From NCBI GenBank assembly GCA_025399215.1, contig MU621134.1, forward strand, positions 1 through 64,000: a stretch of 64,000 nt of DNA. Reading direction: 5' to 3'. Source of the DNA: Globomyces pollinis-pini. Taxonomy: Eukaryota > Chytridiomycota > Chytridiomycetes > Rhizophydiales > Globomycetaceae. Position 1 is the stretch's first letter, and each line of letters begins with the position of its first letter. The notes below the pieces were generated by a model that was given only the letters and a program-made list of their open reading frames with translations, had not been told where the DNA came from and made no database searches. A program made the position numbers and the translations under genes. Shown here piece by piece: positions 1 through 13,303 of the stretch.

Positions 1-96
1 CATACTAAACGATCGCTTCAGCAGACTTTATAATCGCGGTTGAATTATCAAGTAGAGCGAAATAAAATTCCCATTTACCAAAAAGCTGCCATAAGT

Positions 97-1791
97 TTAT
101 TGGTCCTCTGCACTGAAATATGGGATTCGCACAGCATATTGATCAATATCTTGGGGTGTTTTTTTGGTAAACGATCGGTAATGCGGGGGAGGAAGTAGCC
201 AGTACAACTTATTTGCTTCTAGTCCAAGCTTTGCTACATCGTCCCTGGTACCGCTCTTGATGTCATGCTGCTTGCCAAACCCTAGTTGAAATGCCCCTAT
301 CCCAGGAATCCAAGCATCAATTGTCGTGGAATTTTTGGTTTTGGGCACATATAGTTGATCGGTTGTGTGGTTGGATTCAGGCTTGTCAGAGACTTTTCGC
401 GTTGATTGAGGAATCACCAATTTGGTATCAGGAGGCAGGTTTCTTGTGTTTCCGTGTACCAGCTGGCGACAGGCAAACGTGCCTCCTCTTTCCAGCAGAT
501 CCACAGCATATGACTCAAAAATGTATCCAAATAGTGCCGTAGGCAAAGGATTTCCCCAGTAATATTCCAAGAGAGCTCTCATCTCGCGCTTAACTTCAGC
601 TCCCTTGTTTGCAACTATTATATCCAGTACTGTTTGAGATGCATATGTAACAGTAGAATCGGTGAACGGTAAAGTCGAAGTGATATGAACCAGAGAATGC
701 ACAGCCTTGGACTTATCATTGTGGGTAGAGTTTACGTCAATTATTCTGATACAGTCTTTGAGGTCGCACTGTTCACATGCTGCTTGAAGCAGCTGCGTTG
801 AATCAGTACTAGTCACTTCCAGGACATACTCAGGGATGCCGCCAAGAATCTCGAATCGGCTATTCCAGTCAGTGACACCAGGGAATTTCGGAGCGATGAT
901 TTCCAGTTCAAGTTTGGTCCAAATCGGCATGTAAAAGATCTGAGATGGCGGAGGTTTCTTGAAGTCGTTGATCATATCTCCTCGTGGGGAGGTTGAGAGG
1001 ATAAATGTGATTAGGGGATAGGGCAACTCCATAAAGTCTTTTTCCTTCTTGTACTTGGCACCAAAGAGACACCACAAATCACCGTTCCAGAAGGAATGAT
1101 CAATTCTACTTGGTAACCAGTCCTTCGGAAACTGGAAGACACCACCTTGACCATCATAGTAGATTGTTTTGGGACCAACGATAAAGAGGACCCGCTTCCC
1201 CCTTTTGACCAGCTGCCATAAGAGATAGAAGAGGAATAGTGACTTGCCAATGCCGGGAGTTCCTGTGATGATTGCTTTGGTGACGGTGCGCTGTTTGCTT
1301 GGTGGATGGTTCAAATAGTCTTGTGCAGGGTACTGGTAGCACTTAGCCGGGTTATGGATGTCTGCTGAGATGGATTGATAGCTCTGTCGGATATAGAGAC
1401 CCTTCAACGTAGTGGAGGGTATGTTGTCTGCAAATACAAGCCATCTATCCTGCTCAGCGGCGTTAGGTACGTTTTTGTAGAAGGAATCACAAGGTGGGAA
1501 CGAGGCAAATTGGACTTGAGTTGGTAGTGTTGAAAATGGTATCACAGAAACGACAAGAAAGAGACCACCATTCACTGGCTTCTGGTAATAGTTGTTAGGA
1601 ATACCACCCAAATCTATAATTTGATGTCCTTGTTGATCGTAGAATTGTAGTTGAGGTGCAGCAACCTGGACAAGAGCGTTGGAGAATTCCAACTTGACAG
1701 CATCCTGTACTTGACCAAGTCTTTCAGCTTCAGAAACATTGACTTCAGTTCTGATTCCATAGCACTCAACATTAAGGAATCGTTTTGACAT
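97..1791 (-). CDS. Crinkler (CRN)-like P-loop NTPase with C-terminal nuclease-like region
   Basis: Single uninterrupted frame of about 564 aa. The ATG at 1791 is preferred because the frame upstream opens only on TTG. The N-terminal ~90 residues look like a ubiquitin-like CRN header (LGQVQDAVKLEFSN...). A Walker A motif GTPGIGKS follows at about residues 177-184, and ILSTSPRGDM later resembles the conserved segment of retrotransposon-hot-spot/CRN ATPases. The C-terminus has DAWIPGIGAFQLGFGKQHDIK-type spacing like the decayed PD-(D/E)XK module of these proteins. CRN proteins are multicopy in chytrids, Rozella, oomycetes and Rhizophagus; roles proposed include secreted effectors or inter-element conflict. 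No signal peptide is seen. The gene is intronless and visibly more GC-rich than its intron-rich AT-rich neighbours, suggesting recent duplication or transfer. Family assignment is fairly sure; function is not. Confidence 0.72.
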   Translation of the reverse strand: MSKRFLNVECYGIRTEVNVSEAERLGQVQDAVKLEFSNALVQVAAPQLQFYDQQGHQIIDLGGIPNNYYQKPVNGGLFLVVSVIPFSTLPTQVQFASFPPCDSFYKNVPNAAEQDRWLVFADNIPSTTLKGLYIRQSYQSISADIHNPAKCYQYPAQDYLNHPPSKQRTVTKAIITGTPGIGKSLFLFYLLWQLVKRGKRVLFIVGPKTIYYDGQGGVFQFPKDWLPSRIDHSFWNGDLWCLFGAKYKKEKDFMELPYPLITFILSTSPRGDMINDFKKPPPSQIFYMPIWTKLELEIIAPKFPGVTDWNSRFEILGGIPEYVLEVTSTDSTQLLQAACEQCDLKDCIRIIDVNSTHNDKSKAVHSLVHITSTLPFTDSTVTYASQTVLDIIVANKGAEVKREMRALLEYYWGNPLPTALFGYIFESYAVDLLERGGTFACRQLVHGNTRNLPPDTKLVIPQSTRKVSDKPESNHTTDQLYVPKTKNSTTIDAWIPGIGAFQLGFGKQHDIKSGTRDDVAKLGLEANKLYWLLPPPHYRSFTKKTPQDIDQYAVRIPYFSAEDQ

Positions 1792-2051
1792 CTTGGTTTG
1801 GAGTTTCAATGTTTCGTTATTTTCAAGAGAAAAGAAAGTGTTCAGAAATATTTCACTATGTTGCTGAAAACGGGTAAGAACTAAATAAGCTATTGATAGG
1901 ATTCACACTTGGTTTAGATGGAACACAAGCATACTTTCATTCAAAAGAGTGAAGAAAGTTCAGAGAGATATGGTTCATACGTAACTAAGCGTCAATTTCA
2001 TTTTTCAGCTATCGCTACTCTTTAAACGACAAATGCATGAATTTAATAAGT

Positions 2052-4667
2052 TTATTGGGTGTCATGGCTATTGGTTCGTCGCGCTTCCCTTGCTTCTTTT
2101 CGTCTCTGACGCTCTTTCTCTCTATCTAGCCTTGACTTGGTTTGGTTAGTGGTGCCTACAGGTTCTGTATTAGTGCCCCAACCATCACTACCACCCTGTG
2201 AGTCCCAATTATCATTATCCCATCCGCTTTTACTTTCAACTGTCGAATTAGTGTTTTCTACTACGGGCTCATCCCAATCATCCCAACCCGACGATGCCAC
2301 TGGTTTAGAAACCTTGGAGCTAATACTTGGGTTTAGTGGCTTTTTGAAGGTAGAGGTAGAGGCGACAGCTTTTAGTGGCAAACCAGCCCTTTTGGGCGAT
2401 GATGCGCTAGTTGGAGGTTTTGACTTGATTGGTGAACTGTTCCAATTACTGCTTTCATTGATTTCTGGATCAGCATCCCATTCATCTCCCCAACCATTTT
2501 CTTCCTCAACTGCAGGTTTTGTTGATGTGACTGTATTACCCGAAGAAAATCCAGAAGTACTTCGCTTATGCGATTCTAATGCACTGCTATTATTCAAAGG
2601 TTCAGGTGTTGCAGGTTTGTTTGCTAAAATTTCCAAATTAGATACTGATGACGAGGTAGAAAGTGGAGGTTTTGACTCTTTCAGTGACCCACTCACGGTG
2701 TTGGACACGGCAGACATAGCCCAGCTAGCCCATCCCGCTTCTGTTGTACTCTTGGGCTGTCCAGGTTCTGACCCGACGGGATCTAAAACATCTGGTTGTT
2801 TATATGAAGCAGATTTCAAGATGGCAATGAGTGTATCGAGAGTAGATAGGGCTTGCTCACGGATTGATCTATTCTTAATTTAACCTAAAACTTACGTTTC
2901 GGGGTCAATAAACAATGGGCAAATATGTGGGAGAATTTTTTTGGCTAAGATGAATAACAAATACTCATACCTATATCTTCTGTGGAAAAACTTGGACTAG
3001 TAGCTGTTATCCCCATCAATCCAGCTTTTCGGGCAAAAGGAAATGGATCATGTAAACTTCTCAAGAATGCTTGTAACAAAACTTTACTTTTCACCGAGTC
3101 ATCAAAATATTTACTCAACTTGACGAGACAAATGGTAGTATTCTAGAATATAAAGTAGATCAAGTGTTACAGTTCTAATCCCAGGCTCTTGGTCAGTCTG
3201 CAATTTGGCCAACATTCGAAGAAGTGAATTGTTGATTGTTTTAGAGTTCAGTTTAGGAGCAATTAAAGCAACAGCTTTTAACGTTTGTTCTCTAATAATT
3301 GGCATAGTATCCAAAAATCCAGCAGACTAATGATAAATAAATGAATAAAATTACCAAATTGGGGAAAATAGTATCATTTACCATTTGATCAGACAAATGA
3401 TTTAAATACAAATCCATCTTTTCACATAATGCTAATCTAATAGATCGATCTGAGGATGCAAAGAGTTTAATAATTGCTGGTGTTACTAATTTACTAAACT
3501 CATCCTGATCTAATCTACCACCAATAGTTAAAATAGGTTTTAAAGCTTTTGCTCCAGCACCACCAAATTCCAATGATTGAATTAATTCTGGTAATATCTT
3601 GAATTTACAAAATTCAATTGGAAATTTTTCAACTGTTGATTCAATAGTGCTAAATATATAAAACCAAATCATAAAATTACCTTAAAAATTGTTCTTTTTC
3701 TTGTTTATCCTTTAAAGCAAAGTTTTCTAAAAATTGTGATGAAGTAATGAATTCATTATTGAAATAATTATTATTTTCCAAAAATTTAGAAAAATCTAAT
3801 CGACTTTTGGGTTGTTGATTGATAAAACTTTTGAAATATCGAAATAATTGAGTAGGTATTTTTCCTCGAACTTCCAAATCTGCTGAATTAGAAAATTCCC
3901 CATTGAAAATAGTATAAATTAAACATCCATATCCCCATGCATCATACGAATGAGCAGGATTATTTTTTAAATATTCCATAGTATTTGATGAAGATTGTGC
4001 CATTTCAGGTGGAACATGTCTAGTTTTCAACAAATATCCATATGTAAGTAAAGTAGATTGATCTTCTTTTGTAGATGATATCAATTCAAAACCACCTAAC
4101 CTAATTTCTTAATTATTTAAACATTAATACTTCCATTCACCAGATCGTGTAACAAAGATAGTTTTTGATGATATAAAACCATGTATAAAACCACTATCCA
4201 TACATAAAAATTTCAAGGTTGTTGCAATTTTAAACAATCCAAGTCGAATTAGATTTTGATCGATTGGATTTTGAAGATTGAGATGCGTCACATATTCGGT
4301 TCCAATAATAATTTGAGATTCAGTCTATAGTAAATCATCAATCATTTGATTACTTCAGTTCCATCAATGAATTTTAAACATCCTGGATATCGAATGGTTT
4401 TTGCTCTTCGAAGTGCATTTCTAGCAAGAGCAATTTTATCTGGATTTCGTTTACAATCAAAAATAAAAACTATGTAATAAATATTCAAGTACCAATAAAA
4501 ATACCTGTAACTGCTTGTGTATCGTCTTTTTTTATCCCAGAGTGCAAGACCCATATTGAATCTGAATCTTGATTTGCTAAAACTGGTCCAATAGTAAATA
4601 ATAGAGTTGGTTGTTGAGGACCTAATGCTTTGGAGAATGTTGATTTCGCTAAATCTAAAAACGACAT
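2052..4667 (-). CDS. SCY1-like pseudokinase (SCYL1/Cex1 type), multi-exon
   Basis: The first exon (MSFLDLAKSTFSKALG...) matches the SCYL1 N-terminus. Later exons encode a degenerate kinase fold: DPDK-like segment, RYPGCLKFIDG (compare LRHPNILAYIDG), then the end of the lobe with HVPPEMAQ and YDAWGYGCLIYTIFNGEF. No HRD/DFG catalytic motifs are evident, as expected of this pseudokinase family. HEAT repeats follow (IREQTLKAVALIAPKLNSK). The C-terminal exon is Ser-rich with repeated acidic Trp motifs (WGDEWDAD, GWDDWDEP, GWDNDNWDSQ) and a basic end (REKERQRRKEAREARR). The family works in COPI-linked Golgi traffic and tRNA export. At least six short introns interrupt it. Identification rests on domain order and the conserved N-terminus. 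Confidence 0.85.
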
Positions 4668-4751
4668 CCTGAAAAGTAATTCAAAAAAAGCAAATCCAAA
4701 TTCTTGACAATAAACACATTGAAGGTCAAATTATTAAAGGATGAAGGGTTT

Positions 4752-7264
<2,513 letters not shown>

Positions 7265-7314
7265 GATTTGTTTTAAAAAAAAAACAATTATAAATAGGAA
7301 AGAGTTTAAATTAT

Positions 7315-7719
7315 TTACTTTCTAGCTGATTGAATTTTTTGATGTAACTTTTTCTTTAATTCTTTACGTTCTTTTTCTAAAATTCCTTTCACATTTCCCC
7401 CTGGAATTTTCAAATTCTTATCCTTCATCGATTGTAATAATAACGAATCTTTCTTGCTTTCAATTCGAGTCTTTTTCTTAATCTTATCACTACAATCTAT
7501 CGAATGAACTTCTGGTAACCGATGTTGAGAACAATATTTTAATAAACAGATCGAACATTCCATAGACATGATCGTTAATTTTTCTTTACATCCTTTATAA
7601 TAACATGTGGTTTTAGCTTTGATTTCAATTGTAGGACTAGGATAAATTATTATGCATTACTCTTCAATGGCTGCTACTAAAGAATCTATATCTTCATCAT
7701 GTTTTATAGTCTTTTTCAT
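7315..7719 (-). CDS. small AN1-type zinc finger protein
   Basis: Two exons, 7719-7661 and 7636-7315, joined across a 24-nt intron (7637-7660) give 126 aa in one frame. Residues ~27-60 carry the AN1 pattern: TTCYYKGCKEKLT, then CSICLLKYCSQHRLPEVHSIDC, with the expected Cys and His spacing. The rest is a basic, Lys-rich tail (KKKLHQKIQSARK). AN1 fingers bind zinc and are found in proteins linked to ubiquitin and proteasome stress responses; this short single-finger form could be a Cuz1/ZFAND-like factor, but I cannot place it in a subfamily. Confidence 0.75.
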
Positions 7720-9884
7720 TTGGATAAAAACATTTCAAGAACAATACAATTATATTCAAAATCCTATTTTTTATAATAGATCCAATAAAATGTCATGATC
7801 ATTGACCAATTAAATTCCAACAATCTAAAATACTATTCAATAAATTGCTAGATCAAGGTATATTCCATTAACCACTGCAAATTGAACCAAACTGATCACG
7901 ACTCTTCAACATTGTGGAATCTTGCAAACTATCCATAATGATTTTGCTTCATTGAAAGGCATTCTTACTTTCAGAAAACAACATTCTCATACTCGGATGT
8001 AAGAATGGTGATTGAATAGTCCTCTGTATGAATTCAGTGGCCGAATTCATTTTCGGTTAATGGTTAATAGGAACCTTACAAAATTAAATCCAATAAACGA
8101 TCTAAATTTTGAAAAGAATCCCATTGTAACAATCCGATTGAGGTCGTCGAAAATATGATGTATGTCCCAACATGATTTTTAAATGAACAAGAAAGGTGTA
8201 AAAAGTTGGTGAATACATTTAGATACCAATTCAAGTCCAAAAAGAAAAGTTGATCAATAGAATTGGTATCCAATTCAATTACATAATATCATCATATCTA
8301 CATAGCCAATTTTGTTGCCAATCGCTTTTCCTTCACACATTTTGATGAAAGTGCTGTCATCAAAATTTTTAGTAAAGGTCCAATACATATCAAATATCTA
8401 TAAAAGGTACATCATAAGCATTTCCAATAGACAGAACCCCATTCACAAACAAACATCCGCATCTGTCGATTTTAAAACCACCATCTTTGTCCTATTAATA
8501 TCATAAACGATACATCTAAATCAAATTAGTAATAACACAAGCTGTACAAATCGTTCCGTATCCATATAGTAGTATATACATCTTGCAGGATTATCTTGCG
8601 GTTACAGATTGTACACAGAAGACAAAAAAAGCTGAAAGTTCAGTTACACGCAAACCCACCATCTTTCCTGTATAACCAAGCAATCCCATCAGCCATAACC
8701 AACCAAACAAAAATAATAATGGAAATATCCAACATCGGTTCAGACTTGTCATCAACAACAGTATACCTACCACATCCGTGAAAGGGTACTACACTGGCGG
8801 CTAAAAATGGAAGCGTCAATAGCGAATGTGCTAGGAAACCAACTACGGTTATCACTGGTGATCATGGGAGAGTTAAAACTGAAACGGTAGTATTTGGAGT
8901 GAAACCTAGCGATAAAAACACAACAGGAAAGTTTCAAGAAACATCTATAATTTAACCGGTGAAACGTAAGGCCTGACCGCGATTACCTATTCCAACTTGT
9001 CCAGTATCACAGTGCAGTACCAGTACACCTAGTATTTTGTGGTGGTCTCTGTTTATTTCGGGATGCATGTGAGTATATTGATAGAGAAGTTTGGTTTGGT
9101 GAAGTAGTGTTGAAATTGTTTGTTGAATGGTCCTTCTTAGATTGAATCAATATCCAGATATAGAATAAATTTCAACCAAAACTAAAGTATGCGATGTACG
9201 TCCATTTTAAAAGACCATTTCATTTGTATTTGAGAGTTAAAAATGCAATTTAACGGCACGAATGTGTAGAATGAAGTATTTTATGATACAATGACAATCT
9301 GTTTCATCAATACCATTCTTGAGAAGATCAATCAAGAACCATTCTCTTCTTGAACAATGGCCCTGGAAACAAAATACCAAATCCATTCCAGATTAGATAC
9401 AATATAAATTCGTTTCTCCAATATGCTTGATACACCATCACCAGAATTTACAACAATATCTTCAATAGTATTTGACTGTAACTATTAGTATTAGATCGTT
9501 TATGTGTGGCTACTAATAGAGAAGGACTCATTTTTGATTACCAAGTCCTGAAAAATGTGCTTGTTGAATACCTTGAAGGTTTGAGAACACAGTTAAGAGC
9601 AATCAACTTCCTGACAGATCCAATCGATTCCCTATGATTCAAAACCCCAGAGATTGAATACGGTTACACTAAAACCAATATGTTTTTAGGGATTTGATGG
9701 AGAACGTAAGTGAATAGCTGATAAATAATCACATTGAAGATTTTCGCGTTCATGTAATCCAATGACTGTTGTGCACAATGGAAATTCGCACCAACGATGT
9801 TTGAGATGTATAAAACAGGTTTGTATGGTTCAGTTCATTGATAATTTCGATCAATCCATTGGTTGACGTTCTCTGGACAAACAG

Positions 9885-10122
9885 ATTAACGAATTCGTTT
9901 TTGTGCACTACCTAAAATTAATCAACGATTTTGTCCTTGTTCACTGAATACCTGAATTCAATCAACGAAATATTTCATGTTCGCTGAGTGACCTAAATTC
10001 TATCAACGAATTTGTTCATGTTCGCTGAATAAACGAAATTCTATCAACGGATTGTTTTCGTTCGTTGTAGAGATTGGTTCTTGTTCATGACATCCATCAA
10101 CGAGACGTTTTCGTTTAATGGT
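9885..10122. repeat. degenerate ~40-bp tandem array (six units)
   Basis: Units begin with ATCAACGA or ATTAACGA at 9885, 9921, 9961, 10002, 10043 and 10096, giving unit lengths of 36, 40, 41, 41 and 53. Each carries a conserved head (ATCAACGAA), a TTTGTTCATGTTCGCTGA-like middle and an AATT(C/A) end. The last two units have diverged. The array lies in the gene-free interval about 1.4 kb upstream of the homeobox start. Confidence 0.85.
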
Positions 10123-10220
10123 AATAAACAAAGAAGCCGTCCTAGTATTCTTTAATGGATGATGTTCATAAGAGTTTGATTGTCAGCAAGACCGATAGTA
10201 TGTTATCAGGAGTTGGTTTC

Positions 10221-10262
10221 ATTGATGGTCACTGACATAGGATTGATGGTCACTGACATAGG
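10221..10262. repeat. perfect 21-bp tandem duplication
   Basis: ATTGATGGTCACTGACATAGG occurs twice head-to-tail at 10221-10241 and 10242-10262. Confidence 0.9.
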
Positions 10263-10448
10263 ATTTGTGCAAGTCGGTTATATCGGTTAAAAGTTATTGT
10301 TGACAATTGATGTCGGTTAATTTGTAAGTAGTATACTAATGATCTATAAGATACACAAGATTGATAACTTTAGACATGAATCTAGTGAAACAAAGAAGAA
10401 ATAAAATTATATTAAAGACAGCATGGAGGATTGAATAGAAAAAAAAAG

Positions 10449-10512
10449 CGAATTAAAAAAAAACAAGTTTGGCCTAGACAGGCAGTGTAACCAGTCCGTT
10501 TTTTTTAATTCG
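10449..10512. repeat. inverted repeat, 14-bp perfect stem with 36-nt loop
   Basis: The left arm CGAATTAAAAAAAA (10449-10462) is exactly complementary to the right arm TTTTTTTTAATTCG (10499-10512). The loop is richer in G and C than the flanks (GGCCTAGACAGGCAGTG...). It could be a hairpin in a transcript, a short foldback element, or chance pairing of A and T tracts; the shared CGAATT ends make pure chance less likely. Confidence 0.65.
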
Positions 10513-10807
10513 TAAAATCTGTTTTAGGAGGATGTGAACATTTGAAAAACAGATGGTGACACAGATGGTTGTTTAGTTATTATGGAGGTTGTTTGGTTTG
10601 ATGGAAATTCAGTCAAATTTATAAACTCAAAGTTTATAGGCTCTAGTGTTTTGGGCAGTGTGTTACTAATGGGCAGTGTGATGGACCGGAGTGGATAAAT
10701 TCTAGATATCATCTTGAAAAATATAATTTAATATATACTAAAGACAAAATTATATATAAATTAATCATGTTGGTAAAGAGGACCGTTAGTGAAAGGTTGG
10801 ACAGAGT

Positions 10808-10867
10808 CCAATACAGTTGAAAAGAGTACAATATAGTTGAAAAGAGTTCAATACAGTTGATAAACAA
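10808..10867. repeat. 20-bp period tandem repeat, three units
   Basis: Three successive copies of a CCAATACAGTTGAAAAGAGT-like unit with a few substitutions; the third copy loses the end. It lies in the gene-free interval upstream of the homeobox gene. Confidence 0.8.
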
Positions 10868-11534
10868 GATAAGACACTTATTAAGTTTAAATGATCATAT
10901 AAATGTAAGCGGATAAAGTAGCAAGTATGGGTTGTCTCTGGCATTCTTTGTTGAAACAGGATGTAACAGTCGACCAAAACAAGATGACATCATGGCTCTA
11001 AAGGAATGGACAAAAGAATGACCTACAAGATGGTGATGATAGAATAATATGACAAGATCGATGGTAATAGTCTGTTGAAACGGAAAGAGGACACGTTAAA
11101 GTGGCACCAAGAAATTGGGAGTTAGAGTCATCAACAACACATTTATATATAATAAGATCGTAAATAGAACTATACAATAGTAAGATGGTATGGATAAGAT
11201 GTAAGTATAACAAAGTGATTGAATACTAAAAAAGATGAAAAGTTTCAAATAAGGCGGTTACAAAGAGTCCAATTGAATTTTGGTCAGTTGGTAATTTACC
11301 CTTTTAACCATACAACCAGAATTCCACTAGTTTATAATAAAATACACTCATTAGTAAATAACTTTTATAAACAAAGATATGAATTACGTTACTTTGAATT
11401 ATGTCCATCTGTTTCAACTTCACTACTCCTTTTCAAGCCTTTTTTCTTGGTCACAAATCACATTCAAGTCAACTCATCACACGGTCCCTGGTGGCTTTAT
11501 AAACACTCAGTTTTCTCTCTTGTTTTATCGTATC

Positions 11535-13000
11535 ATGAATATACCTTCTAAAAAAGGTCGTTATTCCCCTGAAGCTACTGCTACATTACTCAAATTATAT
11601 CTACAAGGTGTCGATAGACCAAATCGTGCTCAAAGAGAACAACTAGGTTTAGAATTAAATAAAACTCCTAGGTAATAATAACATTGTAATTCTAATCATG
11701 GTAGGCAAATTCAGATCTGGTTCCAAAATAAAAGAATTAAACATAAAAGGAATTCTTCCTCTATTCCTCATATCATCACGAATATTCACTCAACTGATTC
11801 AAATCACTCTCCTTCTGTTTCTCCCTCCGATAACTTGTCCTCATTGGATGTATCAAATGTAAACTCTCCTGTTACCAATACCCCTTTAATGGATTCTGCC
11901 CTTCTCCCTTCAAACTCTACTATCAGTCCTGTAAAATCAGAATTCAACTACCCAATTATACTTGATACGAATCTAAAATCTCCTACTGAATCAAATATCC
12001 CTATAAACCATTCATTGTCCCACATGTCTCCTTCCAGTACTGTTTCCGTCTTGAACTCCCCAAAACTCAATTCCAATTTATCATCTCCAAAGGTTAAATC
12101 AAACTTGAGTTCACCTTCTAAACTATCTCAAAATACTTTGAACTCTCCATCAATGTCTCAAGAGATACAATCTCAAACTACTTTAAACAACTCTCAACCT
12201 AACCTCTCCACTCATTATATAAGTAATTCTCAGCAACCTCAAGTGGCATCCCTCTCGATTCCCCTTCGGCCAAACACTGCTTCGCATTTTCCTGTTTCTC
12301 TATCTCCTGTCGAAAACATCCCATCACCTTTAAGTATGCTACTTTACCCTCTAATATTTCTCTTAGATACTACTCGCCCCCAAAACTTTCAATTTGTCCC
12401 TTCATCCATTCAAGTTCATACTTTGCCTCCAAACACACAACTTTTTCATGGTCATTCTCAAACTCAACAAAATCCAAACATCGTCCAACAATCCATTACA
12501 CTCAATCAAAATACCACGTTCAACAATATTACACAATCTTTCAACATGAATCTCAATCAGAACACCAACAACTTTAGAAACCCAATGACACCTCCTCTTA
12601 ATTACAATGTCACCCCTATTCAAAGTTTCTTTGTTCCATCAGGTACATATTCCAATCATTCTAACTTGTAGTCAACAATTCTTTTAATTTCGGCGCACCT
12701 TCCCCTGAACCAAGTCCTGACATTACCAGAATTTTTAATTCCACCTCACAAACTCAATCCAACTCAAGATATTCGATACCCAATCGACCGGACCTTCAAC
12801 CTCAAAAATATTTGTATAGGCCAACACATAATCTACAACTTTCCAATATACAAGGTAGTTCCAAAACCACCCCATTTCCGTCCCCAATGTCCAACACTAT
12901 ATCGCCCAATAATTCAGCTAATAATTCGCCGTCTTTGCCAACTCAGCAAACCAATCCACTTCTCAATCAGTGGGATATGAATTGGGGACACTCTCAATAG
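11535..13000 (+). CDS. homeodomain transcription factor
   Basis: Four exons (11535-11671, 11705-12333, 12367-12642, 12672-13000) join to 456 aa. The homeodomain is at the very N-terminus (about residues 5-61): a KKGRYSPEATATLLKLY start, then helix 3 QIQIWFQNKRIKHKR. That helix is created only by removing the 33-nt intron 11672-11704. The remaining ~390 residues are disordered and rich in Ser, Asn, Pro, Thr and Gln, with repeated NSP/LSSP stretches and many potential SP phosphosites. It is probably a nuclear DNA-binding regulator; the target is unknown. The long upstream intergenic region fits a regulated gene. The second intron is 33 nt without a stop, so it could be retained in frame. Confidence 0.88.
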
Positions 13001-13303
13001 ACATTTTTTTTCAACCCAACTTTAGACTGGGATATTTCTTGTTCAATAAATTATTAGTGTTAAAACCCCCAAAAATACTAAAAACTCTAAAACATTTACT
13101 TTGGTAATTTACTTGAAACGTAAAAGCAGTAATCCTATGAATAACCATTTCCTAAATCTTCATCCACTTGAAACGTATCACTGCCTCCTATGTCATTCAA
13201 ACGACATGAAACCATCTCTTTTATATTTGGCTGATGGTATCGACCAAAAATAGCAGATCAAAAAAAATAAGAGTTTGAAACAAATTAGCGCGTTTCAAAA
13301 CAA

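Larger units (their letters stand above)
7720..11534. other. 3.8 kb gene-free region upstream of the homeobox gene
   Basis: I read both strands and found no ORF with a recognisable domain, sensible codon pattern or spliceable extension; all frames are short. The interval separates the divergent starts of the AN1 gene (7719) and the homeobox gene (11535), so it contains both promoters. It holds the tandem arrays and inverted repeat listed separately. The stretch around 8770-9070 looks more GC-rich than its surroundings. In a window where most gaps are under 300 bp this is by far the largest. It may be regulatory DNA, an unrecognised non-coding RNA locus, or a decayed element. Confidence 0.6.

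Noticed and set aside
2137..2883. 248-aa plus-strand frame
   Set aside because: It is the antisense of the low-complexity Ser/Trp-rich C-terminal exon of the SCY1-like gene.
8640..8855. Minus-strand frame with two hydrophobic stretches in the gene-free region
   Set aside because: It opens only on GTG, has no homology I recognise and no splice extension; composition alone is not enough.
10524..10977. Short minus-strand frames in the gene-free interval
   Set aside because: No recognisable domain, and the sequence overlaps tandem repeats.
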